Shown one piece after another: positions 28,067-36,475 of a stretch of DNA of 41,414 bases. This DNA comes from Candidatus Kuenenia stuttgartensis. GTDB taxonomy: Bacteria; Planctomycetota; Planctomycetia; Pirellulales; UBA1268. Each line of letters starts with the position of its first letter. Position 1 is the first letter of the stretch. The position numbers were made by a program, and so were the translations under genes. The notes beneath the pieces were generated by a model. The model saw only the letters and a program-made list of their open reading frames with translations. It made no database searches and was not told the DNA's origin. Location: assembly GCA_945860405.1 (NCBI GenBank), contig CAMARC010000003.1, positions 1 through 41,414 on the forward strand, read 5' to 3'.

Positions 28067-30067
28067 ATGCCCGATTGGACCTATCGCCCGATCTTCCGTC
28101 CGCTACTTTTCCGACTTCCGACGAGGCTCGGCCGAGATCTTGCCCTCGCTGCCATCGGTGGTGTGGCGCGGATGCCCGGTGGACGCCATCTCATCGAGTT
28201 CATGGGGCACATGCGCCCGGCCAGACCGCTACGGTCGCGACTCGCCGACACGCTCCTCGACGGTCCTGTTGGCTTGGCGCCAGGGATTGATCCCGGGCTG
28301 ATCGGCCTCGCCGGCCTCAGTCGATTTGGATTCGGGTTTGTGGGGATCGGGCCGGTGACGCCAGATCCGGTGGCGGAGGTGGAGAGCGTTCGTGATGACC
28401 TGACCGAGTCAATCAGGCTCGTGCCCTCCGACACCAATCCCGGGTTGGCCGCCACGTTGGATCGGCTCAATCGGTTGCCGGAGCCCCGCCCTGCGATCAT
28501 CGTGTATCTCTCAGCAAGAGCTCTCGGAGAAGAGAGGCGGGCGGTGGTGCGGGGCGTGCGGGGCCATGCGACGGCGATCGCGCTGCCGCTTGTGACCGAC
28601 GACGGCGATGCGTGGCAACGGCAGGTCAGAGAGATCGTTGCCGAGGCGGATGGAATCCCGGTCTTGGTCGTCGTTGCGGCCGACCGTCCCACGGGCATGG
28701 TGTCCAGATGTGTGGAAGCGACGGAGGCCGGGGCGCGCGGGGCGATCGTCGGTCGTGCGGAGAGCGAAGAGGCCGCATGGATGGGGAACTCGTTGCTTGA
28801 ATCGGCCGAGGCGTGGACACGGATTCTCCGCCACTCTTTGGGGAGCACGGCTACCGTGATTGCGGCGGCGGGGATTCACGCGCCTGGCGACGCCGAAAGG
28901 CTCGTCGCGGCTGGAGCCGACCTCGTGGCGATCGACAGTGGTCTCGTCTTCTCCGGCCCCGGTCTCGCGAAGCGCTGCAACGAATGTCTCCTCGCCCGGC
29001 GGCTGGGGGGCGGCATGGCGGGGCAGGGTATTGAGGGCGACTCCGAGACGTTTCTCCGCGAGTCATGGCCGTGGACGTTGATGCTCGGGATCAGCCTTCT
29101 TGTCGGCGGAATCATGGCGCTTGTGATCGCCTGCACACGCGTGGTGATGCCCTACGACGAGGTCATGTCCGGGCTCACCCGGGCCCGGCTCGCCGGCATC
29201 GGCCCGAGGCTGCTCCCCTTTATGACACACGACCGGGTGACGCTCGCCGGGGCGATGCTCGGCGTTGGCATCCTCTTCTGCGGCTTGGCGTGGTGGGGGG
29301 TGCGCCGCGGGCACCACTGGGCTCTACGCGCCGTGATCGTGCCGGCGTCCGTAGGATTCCTCTCCTTCTTCTCATTTCTCGGATTCGGCTACTTCGATCC
29401 GCTCCATGCCTTTGTCAGCGCGATTCTCTTCCAATTCATGCTTCTGGCGATGGTGGGGCGAGCGAGCCCGCTGAGGATGGTCGGCAGCCCTGACAGGCGC
29501 AACGATCCGAAGTGGCTCCGCGCCCAATGGGGGCAGCTCGGATTCGTGGCCCACGGCGCGACGGTCCTCGTAGCCGGGACCGTGATCTCGGTGATCGGGA
29601 TGACGACCGTTTTCGTCCGGGAGGATCTGGCCTACCTCGAACTCTGCGCCGCGGATCTCAATGCCGTGCCTGGGCTCGTGCCGCTGATCGCGCACGACCG
29701 CGGAACGTTTGGAGGGATGCTGATGGTGGCGGGGCTGACGATGCTGCTGGCCTCGCTGTGGGGATTCCAGCGGGGCGCGGCCTGGCTGTGGTGGACGATG
29801 CTCGCCGCAGGATCGGTCGGCTACGCGACCGCTATCGCGGTTCATCATGCCGTAGGGTACGTCGACTTGCTGCACCTCGTCCCGGCCTGGAGCGGGCTGG
29901 CCGCGATCTGGCTCGCTGCACTGGCCAGTCACGGCTATCTCTGCGACCGCGGGCACGATGATGGGCTGGGACAAACGGGTGACCGACAATCGACCGAGCG
30001 GCCGGCTCGCCTCACCACTGGAGGCCAAACTTCGCTCCGTCTCCCTGGCGGCGGATGCCACCCTTGA
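28067..30067 (+). CDS. Class-2 dihydroorotate dehydrogenase-like (likely degenerate) domain fused to a duplicated membrane module
   Basis: GPVGLAPGIDPGLIGLAGLSRFGFGFVGIGPVTPDP and AAGIHAPGDAERLVAAGADLVAIDSGLVFSGPGLAKRC resemble PyrD class 2; followed by two internally similar multi-helix segments (PFMTHDRVTLAG...GYFDPLHAF and PLIAHDRGTFGG...GYVDLLHLV). ATG 28067. Confidence 0.75.
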   Translation: MPDWTYRPIFRPLLFRLPTRLGRDLALAAIGGVARMPGGRHLIEFMGHMRPARPLRSRLADTLLDGPVGLAPGIDPGLIGLAGLSRFGFGFVGIGPVTPDPVAEVESVRDDLTESIRLVPSDTNPGLAATLDRLNRLPEPRPAIIVYLSARALGEERRAVVRGVRGHATAIALPLVTDDGDAWQRQVREIVAEADGIPVLVVVAADRPTGMVSRCVEATEAGARGAIVGRAESEEAAWMGNSLLESAEAWTRILRHSLGSTATVIAAAGIHAPGDAERLVAAGADLVAIDSGLVFSGPGLAKRCNECLLARRLGGGMAGQGIEGDSETFLRESWPWTLMLGISLLVGGIMALVIACTRVVMPYDEVMSGLTRARLAGIGPRLLPFMTHDRVTLAGAMLGVGILFCGLAWWGVRRGHHWALRAVIVPASVGFLSFFSFLGFGYFDPLHAFVSAILFQFMLLAMVGRASPLRMVGSPDRRNDPKWLRAQWGQLGFVAHGATVLVAGTVISVIGMTTVFVREDLAYLELCAADLNAVPGLVPLIAHDRGTFGGMLMVAGLTMLLASLWGFQRGAAWLWWTMLAAGSVGYATAIAVHHAVGYVDLLHLVPAWSGLAAIWLAALASHGYLCDRGHDDGLGQTGDRQSTERPARLTTGGQTSLRLPGGGCHP

Positions 30068-31889
30068 GCGGAACGTTCGATTTCTTCACCGGCAGCGCGG
30101 CCTCCTCGGCCTCCGGTTCCTCTGGCTCGGCAGCCGGGCCACCCTTTCCGGCCGGCGGTGCCGGCGGCGTGGCGAGGGCCTTGATCGAGAGGGAGATCCG
30201 CTGTTCGCCGGGATCGCAGGAGAGCACCTTGCACTCCACCGCTTCCCCTTCGCGGACGACGCTCGACACGCTCTGGACATGCCGGTGGGCGAGTTCCGAA
30301 ACGTGGACGAGGCCTTCGACCCCAGGCTCGAGCCGTACAAAGGCTCCGAACTGGGCGATGCGGCTGACGGTGCCCCGCACCGCGGCACCGATGTGGTATT
30401 TCTCGGCGGCGTTCTTCCAGGGACTCTCCACCGTGTCGCGAATCGAGAGACCGATCTTGCCGGTCTGCCGGTCGACATTCTTCACCGCGACGCGCACCTT
30501 CTGGCCGACTTCGAGAACGTCGGTCGGGGTCTTGACACGATCCCATGACATCTGGCTGACATGGACGAGGCCGTCAACGCCGTTGCCGACGTCGACGAAG
30601 GCGCCGAAGTCCCGCACCGAACGGACGATACCGTCGAGGAGATCACCGATCTCGAGCGTTTCGAGCATCTTGGTGCGGGCATCGGCTGCCTGGCGCTCGA
30701 GCACCGCACGGCGCGAGAGCACGAGCCGCCGTGCGGCCGGCACGATCTCGGTCACGAGGGCCTCGACGGTCTGCCCGACGAGCTCCTCGAGGTTTTCCAT
30801 GCGCCAGTTGCTGACGAGGCTCGCCGGCATGAAGCCACGGAGCCCGGCGACGTCGCACTCGACGCCCCCCTTGTTCGCGGCGGTGACTTTCGCGGCGACG
30901 ATCATTCCCGCTTCGAGTTGCGACCAGTCTTCGACGTCGATCGCCCGGTTGGCAGGCGCCACGTTGTAGAGGCCATCCTCCTCGTTGAAGCCGCCAACCG
31001 AAAGTTCGAGTACCTGACCGATCTCAGGATTGCCACCATCGAGGCCGATGAGCTTGAGGGCCCCCTGCCGCCTGCCGCCAAGATCGACGAAGGCCGTGTC
31101 TGGGCTGACCGACACCACGGTGCCGGAGACACGGGAGCCGGGATCGAGCGTGGCAGCTGCCTTGGCCGATGCAGCCGTGGCAAGAATCGTGTCGATCTCG
31201 ATCCCTTCCAGGGCAGCCTGGAAATCCTCCTCGAGATCATCCTCGAGTCCGGCACGGAGATTTGGAACGGCGACGCGTTTCGATGGCGGAAGGACATCGG
31301 TGAATGCGGAACTGGGGGCACGATCACCGCGCCGCTCACGCCGCGGACGATCACCCCCCTGGTCGCCGCCGCGCCGCGGTCCACCGCGCGAATCACGAGG
31401 GGCATCGCCACCGGCCGCCGCGGCCCGAGCCTCGATCTCCGCCGCACTCACCACCGGTGCAAGGGGAGCCGAGGGAGCAAGGGGAGCCGAGGGAGCAAGG
31501 GGAGCCGAGGGAGCCAGGGGAGCCGAGGGAGCCAATGATGCCATGGGAGCCGCAGCGGCGTCCTGGCCTGCAGCGGCATGCGAAACAGGTCCAGCCGCTG
31601 CCGGCGCTTGGGGCGTTGCCTGCCGGACGGGCGGCAGCGGAGCGTCGCCGAGCACCGAAGAGGTGGCCGACGCAACAAACTGGTGACGGGGCGGAAGCTT
31701 CGGGGGCCGGACCCCAGGCCGTTGCGTGCCGATCGGAATCCGCCGCTTTTCGCCCCCTCCATCCGCATCACCGCTGGCTGCAGCCTCGGCAGCAGACCCT
31801 TGGTCCGGGGTCTGAGCCGGAGCCGGGCCCAACTGGTCGGGGGAGGGCGTTTCCGGGGTCGGGGAAGGATCGGCGGTCATCGGCGGCAC
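30012..31889 (-). CDS. S1 RNA-binding domain protein (ribosomal protein S1-like) with N-terminal low-complexity and RG-rich region
   Basis: Multiple S1 domains, e.g. GDLLDGIVRSVRDFGAFVDVGNGVDGLVHVSQMSWDRVKTPTDVLEVGQKVRVAVKNVDRQTGKIGLSIRD and GAAVRGTVSRIAQFGAFVRLEPGVEGLVHVSELAHRHV; N-terminal PLAPSA repeats and RDSRGGPRRGGDQGGDRPRRERRGDR. Confidence 0.88.
   Translation of the reverse strand: MPPMTADPSPTPETPSPDQLGPAPAQTPDQGSAAEAAASGDADGGGEKRRIPIGTQRPGVRPPKLPPRHQFVASATSSVLGDAPLPPVRQATPQAPAAAGPVSHAAAGQDAAAAPMASLAPSAPLAPSAPLAPSAPLAPSAPLAPVVSAAEIEARAAAAGGDAPRDSRGGPRRGGDQGGDRPRRERRGDRAPSSAFTDVLPPSKRVAVPNLRAGLEDDLEEDFQAALEGIEIDTILATAASAKAAATLDPGSRVSGTVVSVSPDTAFVDLGGRRQGALKLIGLDGGNPEIGQVLELSVGGFNEEDGLYNVAPANRAIDVEDWSQLEAGMIVAAKVTAANKGGVECDVAGLRGFMPASLVSNWRMENLEELVGQTVEALVTEIVPAARRLVLSRRAVLERQAADARTKMLETLEIGDLLDGIVRSVRDFGAFVDVGNGVDGLVHVSQMSWDRVKTPTDVLEVGQKVRVAVKNVDRQTGKIGLSIRDTVESPWKNAAEKYHIGAAVRGTVSRIAQFGAFVRLEPGVEGLVHVSELAHRHVQSVSSVVREGEAVECKVLSCDPGEQRISLSIKALATPPAPPAGKGGPAAEPEEPEAEEAALPVKKSNVPLKGGIRRQGDGAKFGLQW
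31465..31536 (-). repeat. 18-bp minisatellite (4 copies) in the S1-domain gene
   Basis: GGAGCCGAGGGAGCAAGG at 31465, 31483, and variants at 31501 and 31519; encodes repeated PLAPSA. Confidence 0.9.
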
Positions 31890-31984
31890 TCGTCGGAAGG
31901 AAAGAGGCCGACGAACGGCGCCGGCCCCGAAAAGAAACGCCCGCAGAGGCAGCGGGCACGAGACGGAGTCAGGGGGGCCTTCAA

Positions 31985-32068
31985 TGCGGGAAACAGGACT
32001 TGAACCTGCACGGTATTACTACCACCAGGCCCTCAACCTGGCGCGTCTGCCAATTCCGCCATTCCCGC
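31985..32068 (-). tRNA. tRNA-Leu (anticodon GAG)
   Basis: Reverse complement gcgggaatggcggaattggcagacgcgccaggttgagggcctggtggtagtaataccgtgcaggttcaagtcctgtttcccgca: acceptor GCGGGAA/TTCCCGC, anticodon stem CCAGG/CCTGG with loop TTGAGGG, long variable arm, T-loop GGTTCAAGTCC. CCA not encoded. Confidence 0.96.
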
Positions 32069-32216
32069 AGCGGTACGAACAATCGAATCGATGGTTCCGC
32101 AGCAACAACACCTGCGAACCCCACCTAACTCCCCCGGCCATTCTGCGACCGTTTCTCCGCCAGTCAAGAACCCCTCGACATTTGGCCTGACTGGCGACCT
32201 TCCGACGGGTCTGGCC

Positions 32217-32888
32217 TCACGCAGTTTCTGCCGACCGGAACGGACGGGCCAAGGCCGGCACTGCCAGCAAAGCCGCCGAAAGGGCCAGCGACCAAGCGAT
32301 GTCCCCCACCGGGGTCCAGCGGTAGAAGGGGAGCGCGGCAAGATAGCACTCGATCAGACCCGCGGGGGTGTGGGCGTAGTCGGTGGTCAGCCACCAATGG
32401 GCAAGATTCGTGGTGAGATAGAACACCAGAGATCCGGCCAGAGCCCCGCCAAGGGCACCGAGCCCCCGGTGGCGGCGTACCAAGCCCCCCATGAAGATAG
32501 GCCAGGTGAAAGCGGCGTAAATGATCGCTGCCATCGTCCAACTGCCGTAGCTTCCGCCACCAGGCAGGGCGAAGTTGCTCGCCGCGAGGGCCACGGCGGG
32601 AACGGAAGCCGCGGCAAACCGATTCGCAAACAGTGCCCCAGCGCACAGGCCGATCCCGATCAGGGGAGAAACGCCGTACACGGGTTGCCAGAGGCGGCCG
32701 AGAATGCCGATCCCGACAAGCACGACCCAGGCAAGACAGAGAAATCCGACCGGGAGATCGCGGGGATCAAGCCTCTGGGGATGACGACTGATCGGACTCC
32801 CGCCCGGCCCCGATCGGGCCGCCTGGGAAACGCTTTCTGGCGAATGGCCCGGACTGTTCATGCTCAACGACCCCGGAGGATTTCTCAC
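32217..32888 (-). CDS. DUF6580-like putative transport/membrane protein
   Basis: Several hydrophobic helices; YGVSPLIGIGLCAGALFANRFAAASVPAVALAASNF, WPIFMGGLVRRHRGLGALGGALAGSLVFYLTTNLAHWW, AGLIECYLAALPFYRWTPVGDIAWSLAL are the expected family-type motifs. Family name from memory. Confidence 0.7.
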   Translation of the reverse strand: MRNPPGSLSMNSPGHSPESVSQAARSGPGGSPISRHPQRLDPRDLPVGFLCLAWVVLVGIGILGRLWQPVYGVSPLIGIGLCAGALFANRFAAASVPAVALAASNFALPGGGSYGSWTMAAIIYAAFTWPIFMGGLVRRHRGLGALGGALAGSLVFYLTTNLAHWWLTTDYAHTPAGLIECYLAALPFYRWTPVGDIAWSLALSAALLAVPALARPFRSAETA

Positions 32889-33008
32889 CGAATCCGATCA
32901 CGCCCCGATAGACTATCACGAATCGATACACTAGCGGTTTTCGGCCGGTGGGCAAGCCGAAGGGATGGCCGCCCCCTCCGAATCGGCCCCCCTTTCTCCG
33001 CTGACGCC

Positions 33009-35246
33009 ATGGTCGCCAGTCCCCTTCAACCGCGATCTTCTGCGGGAACGCTTCCTTCCGGGGCCACCGGCACCGGGTGTGGTTCGATCGTGGCGGCACG
33101 TGACTCCAGCGGCGTGGTCACGCTCGAAATCGTCGCCGGGAGCAGGAGCCAGAACGTCATCGATGGCCAGTTCCTCAGGGATCTGCGCCAGTCGCTCGAC
33201 GCGCTCGAAGCCGGCCCGCCCCCCCGGGCCGTCGTGCTCTGTTCCGGGCGGCCCGGGTCGTTTTTCGCAGGGGCTGACATCGATCGGCTGGAGGCGATCC
33301 TCGGAACTGAGTCAGCCGTGATCGAACAGGCCTGTGCCGATGGGCGGCAACTCTACGGCCGCCTCTCCTCCAATCCCTGGCCGACCGTGGCCGTCATCGA
33401 CGGCGTCTGTCTGGGGGGAGGGCTGGAGATTGCCCTCGCCTGTGATTACCGGGTGGCGACCTCCGCGGAGACAACGGTGCTGGGATTCCCGGAGGTGAAG
33501 CTCGGCCTGCTGCCCGGGTGGGGAGGGACGGTGCGGCTCCCGCGGCTGATCGGTCCGGGGCCGGCCGTGGAAATGATCGCCGCCGGCGAGACGATGAGCG
33601 GGGCCGCCGCCGCGCGCTTGGGGCTGGTCGATGCGTGTGTCCCGGCTGAACAGGCCCTCGCTGCGGCGCGACTTCTCGTCGATTCGGCCACCGGAACTGA
33701 CGCCCACCTCGAGCAGCGCCGTCGCCGCTTGCTGCCGGTCGGGTTGGCTCCCGAGGAACGGGAGTTTCTCGAGGCAACGACCGGCGCGGTGATCCAGGGG
33801 CGGACCGCAGGGCATTACCCGGCGCCGCCGGCGATTCTCGAGGCAGTCCTCGCCACGTCGATGGTGCCGGCGATCGAGGCGGGCGCCATCGAAGGGAAGG
33901 CATTCGCCGCGCTCGCCCGCTCTTCTGTGGCCCGGCAATTGGTGCGGGTGTTTCGGCTCGGTGAACAAAACCGGCGCGACCGGGGCGTCGAAGCGGATCA
34001 CGGCACTCCTGACGCCCCGCCCCGCGATGCCCAAGAAGCAGCATTCGAGCGCCCGGCGGTCGTCGGCGCGGGGATCATGGGGGCGGGGATCGCCGCGGCC
34101 CACCTCCGGGCCGGATGTGCCGTGACGCTTGCCGACGTGCAGGCCGAAGCGCTGGCCCGCAGTGTGCCGGAGATCCTCCAGGAGGCGGCCTGGGATCGGA
34201 GCCGCCGTGCCACCGATCAGGCCCGGGCCGTCCGGCTTGCAGGGCAGTTGCGCACCGTCACGCACACGACGGCGCTCGCCGATGCTGATCTCGTCATCGA
34301 GAGCGTTCTCGAGCGGACAGACATCAAGCGCCAGGTGCTTGCGGAGATCGAGGCGGTCGTCGGGCCGGATGCCGTGATCGCCACCAACACCTCCACCAAC
34401 CCGATCGCGAAGCTCGCCGAGGCGCTTCGCGATCCGTCGCGATTCTGTGGTCTCCACTTCTTCAATCCTGTCCGGCGGATGATGCTCGTCGAGGTGGTGC
34501 GCGGACCGGCCACTTCCGACGCCACCGTCGCTCGGGCGGTCGCCCACGCCAAACGGCTGGGGAAGTGTCCGATCGTCGTCCGTGACAGTCCGGGGTTTCT
34601 CGTCAACAGGATGCTCATGCCCTATCTCCACGAATCGGTGGAGATGCTTCGAGCCGGAGTCGATCCGCGGAAAATCGATCGGGCCGCCAGGGCCTTCGGC
34701 ATGCCGATGGGCCCTCTCGAGCTCTACGACATGATCGGCCTCGACACGGCGTTCTATGCCGGCCTCGTTCTCAACGATGCCTACGGCGATCGGATCGAGC
34801 CCTCGCCGGTGATCCCGGCGATGGTCAAGTCCGGGCGGCTGGGGCGGAAGAGCGGGGGAGGATTTTATCGCTATGGCGGCACCGGCCCCCGGGCCAGGAT
34901 CGAGCGGCCCGACGACGGCGTGGCGGCGGTGGTCGCCCCCTATGCGCTCCCCCCTTGTGCCAGCGACGAGCGGACGATCATCGACCGGCTCATCCTCCCG
35001 ATGGTGCTCGAGGCGACGAGGGTGCTCGACGAAGGGATCGTCCGCGACGGCTGCGACGTCGATCTGGCGGTCATCCACGCCCTCGGATTCCCGCCGTTCC
35101 GTGGCGGGCTTCTGGCCTGGGCCGATTCCCTCGGAGCGGCGGAGATCGTCCGCCGACTCGGAGCCCTCGCCGAACTCGGCATCCGCATGCAACCGACGCC
35201 CCGCCTCGAATCCCTCGCCCGCGACGGGGGCCGGTTTACCGGCTGA
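33009..35246 (+). CDS. Fatty acid oxidation complex alpha-like: enoyl-CoA hydratase/isomerase + 3-hydroxyacyl-CoA dehydrogenase
   Basis: FFAGADIDRLEAI, IDGVCLGGGLEIALACDYRVATSAETTVLGFPEVKLGLLPGWGGTVRLPRLIG (crotonase); AVVGAGIMGAGIAAAHLRAGCAVTLADV, FCGLHFFNPVRRMMLVEVVRG, GKCPIVVRDSPGFLVNRMLMPYLHE (HCDH). ATG 33009 in a longer open frame. Confidence 0.92.
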   Translation: MVASPLQPRSSAGTLPSGATGTGCGSIVAARDSSGVVTLEIVAGSRSQNVIDGQFLRDLRQSLDALEAGPPPRAVVLCSGRPGSFFAGADIDRLEAILGTESAVIEQACADGRQLYGRLSSNPWPTVAVIDGVCLGGGLEIALACDYRVATSAETTVLGFPEVKLGLLPGWGGTVRLPRLIGPGPAVEMIAAGETMSGAAAARLGLVDACVPAEQALAAARLLVDSATGTDAHLEQRRRRLLPVGLAPEEREFLEATTGAVIQGRTAGHYPAPPAILEAVLATSMVPAIEAGAIEGKAFAALARSSVARQLVRVFRLGEQNRRDRGVEADHGTPDAPPRDAQEAAFERPAVVGAGIMGAGIAAAHLRAGCAVTLADVQAEALARSVPEILQEAAWDRSRRATDQARAVRLAGQLRTVTHTTALADADLVIESVLERTDIKRQVLAEIEAVVGPDAVIATNTSTNPIAKLAEALRDPSRFCGLHFFNPVRRMMLVEVVRGPATSDATVARAVAHAKRLGKCPIVVRDSPGFLVNRMLMPYLHESVEMLRAGVDPRKIDRAARAFGMPMGPLELYDMIGLDTAFYAGLVLNDAYGDRIEPSPVIPAMVKSGRLGRKSGGGFYRYGGTGPRARIERPDDGVAAVVAPYALPPCASDERTIIDRLILPMVLEATRVLDEGIVRDGCDVDLAVIHALGFPPFRGGLLAWADSLGAAEIVRRLGALAELGIRMQPTPRLESLARDGGRFTG

Positions 35247-35281
35247 CCGCTCCAATTCCTCCCCGCCACGCCGATTCATCC

Positions 35282-36475
35282 ATGCCCGCCACGCTTCTTC
35301 CCCGCCCGCCCGAACTCACCCCCGTGATCGTTGCCTGCTGCCGCACGGCGATCGGGCGGTCGCACGCCGAACGTGGCCTCTTCCGGCAGGTGCGTGGCGA
35401 CGAGTTGGCCACGGCCGCCGTCGTGGCGGCTGTCAAGCGGAGCGGTGTCGATCCGGCGACGATCGAGGATCTCCTTCTCGGGGCGACGCAGCAGCGTGGC
35501 GAACTCGGCGGCAACGTTGCCAAAGCGGTGGCACTGATGGCCGGCCTGCCGCTCTCCACCGCCGGGGTGACGATCAATCGGCTGTGCGGATCGGGCCTCG
35601 AGGCGATCCTCCAGGCAAGCCGCGCGATCATTGCCGGGGCCGAGAATGTTCAGGTCGTGGCCGGCGTCGAGCACATGCACCACCAGCCGATGGACGAGGG
35701 GGTCGACTTCCATCCCCGGGTCGTCGCCCGTTCCAGCCGGGGCATGCTCTCGATGGGGCTGACCGCCGAGCATCTGGCGGCGTCGCGCGGCCTCGACCGG
35801 CGACGGCAAGAGGATTGGGCTCTCGAGAGCCACGCCCGGGCCGTGCGTGCGATCGACGCCGGGGCCTTCGCCGCCGAGGTCGTGCCGGTCTTCGGGCACG
35901 ACGAGGCCGGAGCGCTGGTCGAGGCGACGATCGATCAGTCGGTGCGGCGCGACACGAGCCGCGAGGCGATGGCCTGCCTCGAGCCGGCGTTCCTCCCCAA
36001 GCTTGGCACGGTGACAGCCGCGACGAGCGCCCCGCTCAGCGACGGGGCCGCGGCGCTGGTGATCATGTCGTTGGCCGAAGCCCGGCGGCAGGGTCTCGTG
36101 CCGCTGGCGCGGGTTGTCGCCGGTGCCGTGGTCGGGGTGCCACCGGCCGTGATGGGGACTGGCCCGGTGGCAGCCACTGCCAAGCTTTTCCGCCGGTTGT
36201 CGATCGACCTCGGCGCGATCGACCTCATCGAGCTCAACGAGGCCTTTGCCGCCCAAACGTTGTGGTGTGTCGACGAGCTCGGGCTCGATGCGGCACGGGT
36301 CAATGTCCGCGGCGGGGCGCTCGCCATTGGCCATCCGCTCGGTGCCAGTGGTGTCCGCATCGTCACCACGCTCGTTCACGCCATGCGCGACCGCGGCGAC
36401 CGGCTCGGCCTGGCGACGATGTGCATCGGACTCGGCCAGGGGATCGCGCTGGTCGTGGAGAGGATCGCGACGTGA
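35282..36475 (+). CDS. Acetyl-CoA C-acyltransferase (thiolase)
   Basis: TINRLCGSGLEAILQASRAIIAG (active Cys), LNEAFAAQTL, NVRGGALAIGHPLGASGVRIV, GLATMCIGLGQGIALVVERI (thiolase signatures). ATG 35282. Confidence 0.94.
   Translation: MPATLLPRPPELTPVIVACCRTAIGRSHAERGLFRQVRGDELATAAVVAAVKRSGVDPATIEDLLLGATQQRGELGGNVAKAVALMAGLPLSTAGVTINRLCGSGLEAILQASRAIIAGAENVQVVAGVEHMHHQPMDEGVDFHPRVVARSSRGMLSMGLTAEHLAASRGLDRRRQEDWALESHARAVRAIDAGAFAAEVVPVFGHDEAGALVEATIDQSVRRDTSREAMACLEPAFLPKLGTVTAATSAPLSDGAAALVIMSLAEARRQGLVPLARVVAGAVVGVPPAVMGTGPVAATAKLFRRLSIDLGAIDLIELNEAFAAQTLWCVDELGLDAARVNVRGGALAIGHPLGASGVRIVTTLVHAMRDRGDRLGLATMCIGLGQGIALVVERIAT

Noticed and set aside
31304-32128. 274-aa plus-strand ORF covering the S1 N-terminal region and the tRNA
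   Set aside because: Antisense to the S1 gene and tRNA-Leu; low-complexity REPREQGEP repeat is the antisense of the minisatellite.
32091-33008. N-terminal extension of the FadB/J-like ORF
   Set aside because: Antisense to the DUF6580-like membrane protein and to upstream sequence; crotonase homology begins after ATG 33009.
33312-35279. 655-aa minus-strand ORF opposite the FadB/J-like gene
   Set aside because: His/Arg/Gly/Asp-rich antisense translation without recognisable motifs; sense frame is well supported.
34873-36471. Upstream part of the 1709-aa ORF ending at 40002
   Set aside because: Overlaps thiolase and FadB-like genes out of frame; Arg/Ser/Pro-rich without domain; GTG at 36472 overlapping the thiolase stop is a better start.
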